A stretch of DNA of 64,000 bases from an uncultured Ruminococcus sp. (GTDB lineage: Bacteria > Bacillota > Clostridia > Oscillospirales > Acutalibacteraceae): assembly GCA_902800065.1 (NCBI GenBank), contig CADCDE010000006.1:1-64000 (forward strand), in the 5' to 3' direction. Of the stretch, positions 54,645 to 62,365 are shown one piece after another. Both the position numbers and the translations under genes were made by a program. A model generated the notes under the pieces. It saw nothing but the letters and a program-made list of their open reading frames with translations. It was not told the origin of the DNA and did no database searches. Each line of letters opens with the position of its first letter. Position 1 is the first letter of the stretch.

Positions 54645-54771
54645 TAAAATGCCGTTTGCAACCGTCAGTTGACAGATTTCCAAGCATGGTTGGTAGACTT
54701 TTTATCAAAAAATTTGCTAAAATCATGTAAGCACGAACACAAATTTCAAAAATTGAAAGGGAGATTCAAAA

Positions 54772-55785
54772 ATGATTTTAGCAGACAAGATCATCAAATT
54801 AAGAAAGCAAAACGGCTGGTCACAGGAGGAACTTGCAAATCAATTGGGTGTTTCAAGGCAGTCAGTCTCAAAATGGGAAGGGACTCAGAGCGTGCCTGAC
54901 CTGAATAAAATACTGAAGCTTGGTGAGATTTTCCATGTAAGTACCGATTATCTTCTTAAAGATGAAATTGAGGAAATTACAGAACAAAATTCCGTTGATG
55001 AATCTGATAAGCCTGCTGATGACGGTGAAACGGTTTCAATGACTATCGGAAAAGTTACAGAATTTTTTGCAAAAACCAACAAGACTTCCATTATAAAAGC
55101 ACTTTCATTCGGTCTGATGGTTTTCTCACCGACATGGGTATCATTGTCAGTGCTTTTTGATGAGCTTTTCGGTGAAAATCCAAATATGGTTCTTACAGGC
55201 TTGATGATGACGATTACAACCATTTGCGTTGGTATATTTTTGATGTTTTTCTATTATTTCATGGACAAAAAATATAATTTTTTAAGTACTAGAAATATAG
55301 AACTTGAATACGGCGGTTCAGGTGTTGCAGAAAAGCAGAGAGATAAAAATACCGCAAAATACAAAACGATACAACTTATCGGAATAATATTGCTTGTATT
55401 GGGATTTGCAATAACAGTCATATTTGCTTTTCTTGCTCTTATAAATATAAGGTCTCCCGAAAATTCGGGTATTACAGCAATGATATTTGAACTTTTGATG
55501 TTTCCGTTGTTCGGCTTGGGGGTATTTTTCCTTGTATTCGCAAATACGAGAATGGATAATATCGACAAGATACTTGAAGAAAATAAATTCACAAGACTCA
55601 ACAAACAGCGTTTTGCTCCATTGAGAGTTTTCGGTTTTGTATTTATCGGAATATCCGTTGTTATAATCGTACTTGTGTGCCTTGTATCTCCTCAGCTTCT
55701 GTTTGTTTTACTTGTCATTGACGTAATATTATATTTCGTTATAACGGCTGTATACAAAGACTATCTTTTGAATAAAAAAAAGTAA
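54772..55785 (+). CDS. XRE-type HTH protein with C-terminal membrane domain
   Basis: 337 residues. Helix-turn-helix at 5-60 (WSQEELANQLGVSRQSVSKWE), an acidic linker, then about six membrane helices (about 100-335). The layout is of membrane-bound XRE regulators of Firmicutes; target unknown. AAAGGGAGA precedes the ATG. It follows the restriction pair after 127 bases and is unlikely to be its C protein because of the membrane part. Confidence 0.8.
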   Translation: MILADKIIKLRKQNGWSQEELANQLGVSRQSVSKWEGTQSVPDLNKILKLGEIFHVSTDYLLKDEIEEITEQNSVDESDKPADDGETVSMTIGKVTEFFAKTNKTSIIKALSFGLMVFSPTWVSLSVLFDELFGENPNMVLTGLMMTITTICVGIFLMFFYYFMDKKYNFLSTRNIELEYGGSGVAEKQRDKNTAKYKTIQLIGIILLVLGFAITVIFAFLALINIRSPENSGITAMIFELLMFPLFGLGVFFLVFANTRMDNIDKILEENKFTRLNKQRFAPLRVFGFVFIGISVVIIVLVCLVSPQLLFVLLVIDVILYFVITAVYKDYLLNKKK

Positions 55786-55795
55786 AGTATCACTA

Positions 55796-55824
55796 TTGAC
55801 AAAGATGTAAAAATATGATAAACT
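55796..55824 (+). promoter_or_regulatory. Promoter of the infC-rpmI-rplT operon
   Basis: TTGACA (55796-55801), 17-bp spacer, TAAACT (55819-55824). Confidence 0.75.
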
Positions 55825-55829
55825 ATGCA

Positions 55830-55978
55830 GGTACAACAAAGTAAAGCTATGAGCTTTCACCTGTAGGGTATCGTCTGTTACAGGTCAATAGTTTTTCAAA
55901 ACAGGCAAATGGGGTTTGCCTGATGATTCAAACTGTTGATTATGCACGGACGAATAAAAAAGTCCGTGCTTTATTTTA
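55830..55978 (+). promoter_or_regulatory. L20-type leader RNA with terminator before infC
   Basis: A structured leader of about 150 nt: CACCTGTAGGGTATC and TTACAGGTCAATAG can pair, then AAACAGGCAAAT/GTTTGCCTG forms a second stem, ending in a terminator GCACGGAC/GTCCGTGC (55944-55969) plus TTTATTTT. Position and shape fit the Firmicutes L20 leader, in which free L20 binds and causes early termination of infC-rpmI-rplT. Confidence 0.75.
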
Positions 55979-56013
55979 TGTGTTTTTCAAAAATGTGTTG
56001 GAGGTGCTTTAAG

Positions 56014-56532
56014 ATTAGCAAGCAGGAAATTCAGATCAACGAGGAAATTCGTGATAAGGAAATCAGAGTGATAGATTCGGACGGCGGTCAGCTCGGCATT
56101 ATGTCGGCAGCACAGGCTCTTGAAAAGGCGGCTGCAAGGAATCTTGATCTGGTTAAGATCGCACCGCAGGCAGTTCCGCCTGTATGCAAGATAATGGACT
56201 ACGGCAAATATCGCTTTGAACAGGCAAAGCGTGAAAAGGAAGCAAGAAAAAATCAGCATATCGTGGATGTTAAGGAAGTAAGACTTTCTCTCAATATTGA
56301 TACACATGATTTTAATACCAAACTTAACCATACACAGAAATTCATTAAAAACGGTGACAAGGTAAAAGTTTCAATCCGTTTCAGAGGTCGTGAGATGGGA
56401 CATCCCGAACTCGGTACCGAAATAATGAATAAATTTGCCGAAGCTTGTCAGGAATTTGCAGTCATCGAAAAACCTGCAAAGCTTGAGGGACGCAGTATGC
56501 TGATGTTCCTGGCACCGAAGCCTAACAAATAA
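56014..56532 (+). CDS. infC: Translation initiation factor IF-3
   Basis: 172 residues; binds the 30S subunit and checks the start codon. [14 protein letters not shown] and the C-terminal FRGREM, KLEGRSM motifs are canonical. The best start is an ATT at 56014, with GGAGGTG seven bases upstream; upstream reading would have no ribosome site and would run into the terminator. Non-AUG starts of infC are known to allow IF-3 to repress its own translation. Confidence 0.96.
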   Translation: MSKQEIQINEEIRDKEIRVIDSDGGQLGIMSAAQALEKAAARNLDLVKIAPQAVPPVCKIMDYGKYRFEQAKREKEARKNQHIVDVKEVRLSLNIDTHDFNTKLNHTQKFIKNGDKVKVSIRFRGREMGHPELGTEIMNKFAEACQEFAVIEKPAKLEGRSMLMFLAPKPNK

Positions 56533-56563
56533 GCAGAAAAAATATTCAAGGAGGACTCTTAAT

Positions 56564-56764
56564 ATGCCTAAAATCAAAACACACAGCGGAGCTAAAAAAC
56601 GTTTCAAGCTCTCTAAGAACGGAAAGGTCATCCGTGCACACGCTAACAAATCACATATCCTTAACAAGAAGACCACAAAAAGAAAAAGAGGCTTGAGAAA
56701 GACTGTTGCTGCCGATAAGACAAATGTAGCAGCTATCAAGATGCTTATTCCTTACAAGAGATAA
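56564..56764 (+). CDS. rpmI: Ribosomal protein L35
   Basis: 66 residues, [20 protein letters not shown], strongly basic, full length. GGAGGA before the ATG. Second gene of the infC operon. Confidence 0.98.
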   Translation: MPKIKTHSGAKKRFKLSKNGKVIRAHANKSHILNKKTTKRKRGLRKTVAADKTNVAAIKMLIPYKR

Positions 56765-56818
56765 TCAAATCTCTTTTTGTATGACTGAAAATTTTAATCA
56801 TTATCGGAGGTATATAAC

Positions 56819-57172
56819 ATGGCACGTGTAAAGGGTGCGTTGGCAACACGCAAAAGAAGAAAAAAGGTTTTGAAACTTGCTAAGGGCTACTGGGGAGCTA
56901 AGAGCAAACACTTTAAAATGGCTAAAGAAGCCGTTATGAAAAGCGGCAACTATGCATATATCGGTCGTAAACAGAAAAAGAGAGATTTCAGAAGACTCTG
57001 GATTACTCGTATATCAGCAGGCTGCAAGGCTAACGGCGTGAATTATTCAACATTCATGAACGGTCTTAAAAAGGCAGGCATTACTCTTAACAGAAAAATG
57101 CTTTCCGAAATAGCTATCGCTGATGCAGCAGCTTTCACAGCTCTCGTTGAGAAAGCTAAAGCAGCTCTTTAA
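56819..57172 (+). CDS. rplT: Ribosomal protein L20
   Basis: 117 residues, [20 protein letters not shown]; binds 23S rRNA early in 50S assembly and is the probable ligand of the leader upstream of infC. CGGAGG before the ATG. Last gene of the operon. Confidence 0.98.
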   Translation: MARVKGALATRKRRKKVLKLAKGYWGAKSKHFKMAKEAVMKSGNYAYIGRKQKKRDFRRLWITRISAGCKANGVNYSTFMNGLKKAGITLNRKMLSEIAIADAAAFTALVEKAKAAL

Positions 57173-57189
57173 TTTGATATTTACAAAAT

Positions 57190-57222
57190 GCACCTGAGTA
57201 TAAATAACTTGGGTGCGTTTTT
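57190..57222 (+). terminator. Terminator of infC-rpmI-rplT
   Basis: GCACCTGAGT/ACTTGGGTGC ten-pair stem with two G-U pairs, then GTTTTTT. Confidence 0.85.
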
Positions 57223-57243
57223 TGATTATATGGGGGGAACAAT

Positions 57244-57747
57244 ATGAAAAATGTCGTTTTGATAGGAATGCCCGGCTGTGGCAAGAGTACAGTCGGGGTA
57301 GTATTGGCGAAAATATTGGGTTACAGATTTTTGGATTCCGATTTGGTGATACAGGAAACAGAAAACAGGCTTTTGCATGATATTATTGAACAAGAGGGCA
57401 TTGAGGGGTTTGAGAAAATAGAAAACAGGATAAATGCGTCTATTGATGTCAAAAGGAGTGTCATAGCAACAGGCGGAAGTGTCATATACGGAAAAGAAGC
57501 TATGGAGCATTTGAAGAAAATAGGAGTTGTTGTATATATAAAATTGCCTTACGAGGAAATAGCTCACCGTTTGGGAAATCTTGAACAAAGGGGAGTGGCA
57601 ATAAAAAATAATCAGACCTTGGAGGATTTATATAACGAAAGAGTGCCTTTGTATGAAAAATACGCTGATATAGTATGCGAAGAAAAAAATATGACAATAT
57701 CACAGACGGCACTGTTTATAAGAGATAAATTAATGGAGTATGAATAA
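57244..57747 (+). CDS. Shikimate kinase-like protein
   Basis: 167 residues, P-loop GMPGCGKS (8-15), DSD (31-33), ATGGS (76-80) and NERVPLYEKYAD, as in AroK. However, the Arg that follows Phe in the shikimate site of AroK (R58, in a FR pair) reads GFEKIE here, with Glu after Phe. The other arginines are present (EQRGVA, NERVPLY). It may phosphorylate a different small substrate. Starts a three-gene run with the next two genes. Confidence 0.75.
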   Translation: MKNVVLIGMPGCGKSTVGVVLAKILGYRFLDSDLVIQETENRLLHDIIEQEGIEGFEKIENRINASIDVKRSVIATGGSVIYGKEAMEHLKKIGVVVYIKLPYEEIAHRLGNLEQRGVAIKNNQTLEDLYNERVPLYEKYADIVCEEKNMTISQTALFIRDKLMEYE

Positions 57748-57749
57748 GC

Positions 57750-58016
57750 ATGGAACCTGTTGCGGAATTTAATATAATTTGTTTGGAAAGTGTAAATACT
57801 GATACATTGCGAAAAATAAAGAAAGCATTGAGAACAGATTTGACATTGACACAAATATATTTGCTGTTAAAGAATAATAAGCCTTTGTTAGAAAATTTGT
57901 ACTTTACAGAAGCTATAAAATACAGTTTGCTTTTAAGCAGAAACAGGATAAAAAATGAAATTTTGCCTGATATTACATATATGAAAAAAGATTATTATTT
58001 AGGTGGATGGTATTAA
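57750..58016 (+). CDS. Small protein between aroK-like and methyltransferase genes, unknown
   Basis: 88 residues with no recognised motif; begins MEPVAEFNIICLESVNTDTL. Two bases after the kinase stop and overlapping the next start by one base (TAATG), so it is part of the operon. The NLYFTEAIKYSLLLS stretch looks helical. Confidence 0.6.
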   Translation: MEPVAEFNIICLESVNTDTLRKIKKALRTDLTLTQIYLLLKNNKPLLENLYFTEAIKYSLLLSRNRIKNEILPDITYMKKDYYLGGWY

Positions 58017-58798
58017 TGATTATTACAAGCAAGGATAATGATATTATCAAACAGGTATCTAAACTGATGTCGAGTGCTTCATACAGGCGTGAAAAGGAGA
58101 GCTTTGTTGCAGAGGGTGCAAGACTTTGTATGGACGGAGTTTTATCTGGAGCAGAGGTAAAGGCTTTTTTATATACACAAAATGGCATGGAGAAGTATTC
58201 AAATGAATTTGAGAAGATAATTTCGGTGTCAAAGAAGCATTATGAGATAAGCGAACAGCTTTTTAAGAGAATTTCCGATACAAATTCACCTCAGGGGATT
58301 TTATGTTTATTCAAAACACTTGACAAAAAAAGTTTATCGTATACAATAGATAAGAAAGGACGTTATGCGGCTCTCGAAAATATACAGGATCCTTCCAATA
58401 TGGGTACTATCCTGCGAACAGCCGAGGCATTCGGTGTTGACGGTGTAATAGTTTCAAAGGACTGCTGTGATATATATTCCCCGAAAGTCGTCAGGGGAAG
58501 CATGGGGGCAGTCTTCAGGGTAAATGTTGTAACGGCAGAGGAGTTTACAGAGTATATTCAACAATTGACTGAATCTGGTATAAATACCTATGCCTCTACT
58601 CCGAGAAATGCCGAGAATATAAGAAATATAGATTTTTCTCAAGGCGGAGTAATGCTTATCGGAAATGAGGGAAACGGTCTTAAAGATGATACGATAAATG
58701 CCTGTTCAAAGCGTGTCAGGATAAATATGAGTGGCAGGGCGGAATCACTCAATGCAGCAGCTGCAGCAGCTGTATTGCTGTATGAATTTGTAAACTGA
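58016..58798 (+). CDS. SpoU/TrmH family RNA 2'-O-methyltransferase
   Basis: 260 residues. N-terminal substrate-binding domain, then the SPOUT knot motifs ALENIQDPSNMGTILRTAEAF, VVRGSMGAVF, LIGNEGNGL and MSGRAESLNAAAAAAVLLYE. Methylates a ribose in rRNA or tRNA; which one is not readable. AGGTGG before the ATG. Confidence 0.92.
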   Translation: MIITSKDNDIIKQVSKLMSSASYRREKESFVAEGARLCMDGVLSGAEVKAFLYTQNGMEKYSNEFEKIISVSKKHYEISEQLFKRISDTNSPQGILCLFKTLDKKSLSYTIDKKGRYAALENIQDPSNMGTILRTAEAFGVDGVIVSKDCCDIYSPKVVRGSMGAVFRVNVVTAEEFTEYIQQLTESGINTYASTPRNAENIRNIDFSQGGVMLIGNEGNGLKDDTINACSKRVRINMSGRAESLNAAAAAAVLLYEFVN

Positions 58799-58806
58799 CT
58801 ATTACT

Positions 58807-58912
58807 TTGTAAAATTTAATCCTTTTATGTCATCCTGAGCGTAAGCGAAGGATCTTAAAGATTCCTCACTTCGTTCGGAATGACAAAGACATCAAAGTTT
58901 TAGCTTTAACAA
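58807..58912. repeat. Dispersed palindromic element, class B, second copy
   Basis: TTGTAAAATTTAA (58807-58819) against TTAGCTTTAACAA (58900-58912), inverted with two mismatches. Core CATCCTGAGCGTAAGCGAAG and AAGATTCCTCACTTCG. Lies just upstream of dprA. Confidence 0.75.
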
Positions 58913-58954
58913 AATACTATCTGAAAAATTTTCTTTGAAAAGTGGTGATTATTT

Positions 58955-60133
58955 TTGAATGACAGGGTGATATTATGGATATGGCTGCAGGATTGCATAG
59001 GGTTTTCAAGCAATAAGCCTAAAAAAATCTTTGAATTTTTTGAAAAGCCCGAGGATATATTTATTTCAGATGAAAAAACTATCCGTGAATCCGATCTTTT
59101 CAGTGAAAAGATAATACAGCAAATAATAAAGAAGGATCTTGGTTATTCCAAAAAGGTATATAATGACTGTATCAAGCTTGGATACAGAGTGATAAGTATT
59201 TTTGATGATGAATATCCTCGGAATCTAAAAAAAATACCTGATTGTCCATTGATTCTTTATGTTGACGGGAAGATACCAGATACTGAAAATGTGTTTTGTG
59301 CAGCAGTGGTAGGTTCAAGAAATGCAACGGATAGAAGTATGAAAATGGCATTTGATATAAGTGCAGGTCTTGTATTGAATGATGCGATAGTAGTAAGCGG
59401 AGGTGCTGAGGGCGTAGACACTGCAGCACATAAAGGGGCATTGTCATGCGGCGGAAAAACGATATGTGTCCTGGGGTGTGGTATAAATTACAATTATCTT
59501 GTGAAAAATCGTGTCTTGAGGAATGAAATTGCCAAGAATGGTGCTGTTATATCTGAATATCCGCCCTTTGTAGGTCATCAGAGATATACTTTTATTCAGA
59601 GAAACAGGATAATATCGGGGATATGTGAATGTACTCTTGTTGTTCAGGCAAGCTTGCAGAGCGGTGCAATGAGTACGGCAGAACAGACCTTGAAAAATAA
59701 ACGAAAGCTGTTTATAATAAAAGGCAGTCAGAACGATCCATTTTTTGAAGGATCGAATTCTCTTGAAAAATATGGTGCAGTACCTGTTGAAAATCATTCC
59801 CAGATACTTGATTGGTATAAGCATCCTGATATAATGCCAAAGGAAATTATTACGGATAACAAAACAAAATATAATAAAAAAAATGAAAATCAGATGAAGC
59901 TGAGCGGTATTTTTGAAAAAGATGATGGACCGGAAAAGAAAATTTTGCCGGAACAGTTGACAGAAAACGCTGTTTTGGTGTATCATACAATTTCGGATAC
60001 ACCTTTTGATTCTGATGATATAGCAATGTCGGCTGGTCTTGATACAAATATCGTAAAAGCTGCCCTGACAGAACTGGAAATATTCGGACTTGTCAGAGAG
60101 GTCATCGGAAAGGGATACATAAGAAAAAAATGA
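58955..60133 (+). CDS. dprA: DNA processing protein DprA
   Basis: 392 residues. Helical N-terminus, Rossmann core with VVGSRNATDRS, VSGGAEGVDTAAHKGAL and GCGINYNY, and a winged C-terminal domain (about 330-390). Loads RecA onto incoming single-stranded DNA in transformation. TTG start with GTGGTG upstream. topA follows 22 bases later, a common pair. Confidence 0.93.
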   Translation: MNDRVILWIWLQDCIGFSSNKPKKIFEFFEKPEDIFISDEKTIRESDLFSEKIIQQIIKKDLGYSKKVYNDCIKLGYRVISIFDDEYPRNLKKIPDCPLILYVDGKIPDTENVFCAAVVGSRNATDRSMKMAFDISAGLVLNDAIVVSGGAEGVDTAAHKGALSCGGKTICVLGCGINYNYLVKNRVLRNEIAKNGAVISEYPPFVGHQRYTFIQRNRIISGICECTLVVQASLQSGAMSTAEQTLKNKRKLFIIKGSQNDPFFEGSNSLEKYGAVPVENHSQILDWYKHPDIMPKEIITDNKTKYNKKNENQMKLSGIFEKDDGPEKKILPEQLTENAVLVYHTISDTPFDSDDIAMSAGLDTNIVKAALTELEIFGLVREVIGKGYIRKK

Positions 60134-60154
60134 TTTATTTTGCGGAGGATTTTT

Positions 60155-62305
60155 ATGTCTAAACTTGTAATAGTTGAGTCGCCTGCAAAGGCTAAGACCA
60201 TCAAAAAATATCTTGGTTCCGGATATGAAGTTGTAGCATCAATGGGACATATCAGGGATCTCAATCCCAACAGGCTCAGTGTTGATATAAAAAAGAAGTT
60301 TACACCAAAATATGAGATTATCAAGGGAAAGGAAGAACTTGCTGATGAGCTTATAAAGCTCGCCAAAAAAAGCGAATATGTCTATCTTGCAACTGACCCC
60401 GACCGTGAGGGAGAGGCTATATCATGGCATTTGGCTTATCTTCTTGGGCTTGATTTGAATGATACCAACAGGGTGACTTTCAATGAAATTACAAAGACCG
60501 GTGTAAGTACAGGAATGAGCAGTCCGAGAAAAATTGATATTGATCTTGTCAATGCACAGCAGGCAAGAAGAATTCTTGACAGACTTGTAGGCTATAAATT
60601 GAGTCCGTTTCTTTCCAAGAAAATAAGAAAGGGACTTTCAGCCGGCAGAGTACAGTCCGTTGCAGTCAGAATAGTAGTTGACCGTGAGGAGAAAATAAGA
60701 GCCTTCAAGCCGGAGGAATATTGGAGCATTGATGCAAAGTTTATCCCGAAAGGTGAAAGAAAGGCTTTTTCGGCAGCTTTTTACGGTGATTCAAAGGAAA
60801 AGATAAAGATATCAACCAAGGAACAGGCTGATAAGATACTTGATGAAATAAAAGATGCACAGCCGTTTGTATCCAAGGTACGTCACGGTACAAGAAAACG
60901 TCAGCCTGCACCGCCGTTCATTACGTCAACTCTCCAGCAGGAAGCGTCAAGAAAACTCGGTTTTCAGTCCAAGCGTACAATGAAAGTAGCACAGGAATTA
61001 TACGAAGGTATAGACATTCAGGGAATGGGTGCAGTCGGTCTTATAACATATATGAGAACCGATTCTCTCAGACTTTCAGAAGATGCCCTTAAAGCTGCTG
61101 AGGATTATATAAAAAATAAGTGGGGTAACAATTATCTCCCTTCAGACGGTCCGAGACATTTCAAATCACGTTCAAATGCACAGGACGGACATGAGGCTAT
61201 ACGTCCCACAACTGTAACTCTTGAACCCGAAAGCATAAAGGCAAGTCTTTCGAGTGACCAGTATAAATTGTATAAATTGATATGGGAAAGATTTATAGCG
61301 TGTCAGATGGCTGAATGTATACAAAAGACTACTCAGGCGGATATAGATGTAAACGGATATATATTCAAGGCATCAGGCTATGTAGTGGATTTTGACGGTT
61401 ATACAGTGCTGTACGTTGAAAGTACGGATAATAATGATGAGGAAAAGGAATCCGAGCTACCCGAGCTTAAAAAGGATATGCAGCTTAAAGTTAAGGAGAT
61501 GACTCCGAATCAGCATTTCACACAGCCTCCTGCACGATATACTGAGGCATCTCTCATAAAAGCTATGGAAGAATATGGAATAGGCAGACCGTCAACATAT
61601 GCGGCAACTATTTCAACGATAACTTCAAGAGAATATGTCAAAAGGCAGAATAAAACACTTTATCCGACTGAATTGGGAGAGGTCACAACAAAATTGATGG
61701 AGGAGCGTTTCCCGAAGATAGTCAATGTAAAATTCACGGCTCAAATGGAACAGAATCTTGATACAGTTGAAGACGGTGAATGTGGCTGGGTTGATTTGTT
61801 GACAACTTTCTATGATGATTTTGATAAAACTCTCAAACAGGCAAAGGAAGATATGAAGGATGTCAAAATAGAGCTTGAAGAAGACAAGACCGACCTGATA
61901 TGTGATAAATGCGGCAAGCCGATGGTTGTCAAGTTTGGTAAGTATGGAAAATTCATAGCCTGTTCGGGTTTCCCTGACTGCAGGAATATAGTCAAGCTGA
62001 TAAATACACTTAAAGATATAGACTGTCCAAAATGCGGAGGTTCAATCGTTGTAAGAAAGACAAAAAAGGGCAGATTGTTCTATGGCTGTTCAAATTATCC
62101 GAACTGTAATTTTGTGTCATGGTATGAGCCTACCAATGAAAAATGTCCTCAGTGCGGAGAGATACTTTTCAGGAAAAAAGGCAAAAAGCCTGCACTTTTC
62201 TGTAATGCGGAGGGCTGTGGTTATTCAGCCGAGGATACACTTGAGGAAACTGAAATTATACAGACAATAGTTTCACAGACTGTTGAAACAGAAGAAAATG
62301 AATAA
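60155..62305 (+). CDS. topA: DNA topoisomerase I
   Basis: 716 residues. TOPRIM (SKLVIVESPAKAKTI, DPDREGEAI), catalytic Tyr in ITYMRTDSLRLS, GIGRPSTYAATIS, and three C-terminal four-Cys zinc ribbons (about 588-680). Relaxes negative supercoils. Start ATG of MSKLVIVES with GGAGGA upstream; the earlier ATG five codons upstream overlaps the SD. Confidence 0.97.
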   Translation: MSKLVIVESPAKAKTIKKYLGSGYEVVASMGHIRDLNPNRLSVDIKKKFTPKYEIIKGKEELADELIKLAKKSEYVYLATDPDREGEAISWHLAYLLGLDLNDTNRVTFNEITKTGVSTGMSSPRKIDIDLVNAQQARRILDRLVGYKLSPFLSKKIRKGLSAGRVQSVAVRIVVDREEKIRAFKPEEYWSIDAKFIPKGERKAFSAAFYGDSKEKIKISTKEQADKILDEIKDAQPFVSKVRHGTRKRQPAPPFITSTLQQEASRKLGFQSKRTMKVAQELYEGIDIQGMGAVGLITYMRTDSLRLSEDALKAAEDYIKNKWGNNYLPSDGPRHFKSRSNAQDGHEAIRPTTVTLEPESIKASLSSDQYKLYKLIWERFIACQMAECIQKTTQADIDVNGYIFKASGYVVDFDGYTVLYVESTDNNDEEKESELPELKKDMQLKVKEMTPNQHFTQPPARYTEASLIKAMEEYGIGRPSTYAATISTITSREYVKRQNKTLYPTELGEVTTKLMEERFPKIVNVKFTAQMEQNLDTVEDGECGWVDLLTTFYDDFDKTLKQAKEDMKDVKIELEEDKTDLICDKCGKPMVVKFGKYGKFIACSGFPDCRNIVKLINTLKDIDCPKCGGSIVVRKTKKGRLFYGCSNYPNCNFVSWYEPTNEKCPQCGEILFRKKGKKPALFCNAEGCGYSAEDTLEETEIIQTIVSQTVETEENE

Positions 62306-62307
62306 AA

Positions 62308-62345
62308 AAATTGCCGATTATCTTTTGAAGATAGTCGGCAAAAAA
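62308..62345. terminator. Terminator after topA
   Basis: TTGCCGATTATCTT/AAGATAGTCGGCAA stem with a three-base loop, A/T runs on both sides, serving topA and the converging nadE. Confidence 0.9.
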
Positions 62346-62365
62346 TTTATAAATTATTTGTTATT

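Noticed and set aside
54645-54771. tRNA or small RNA after the restriction gene
   Set aside because: No cloverleaf or TTCGA-type T-arm could be formed; only an AT-rich upstream region of the XRE gene.
54772-55785. Controller (C) protein of the restriction-modification system
   Set aside because: C proteins are about 80-residue soluble XRE proteins; this one has a large membrane domain and lies downstream.
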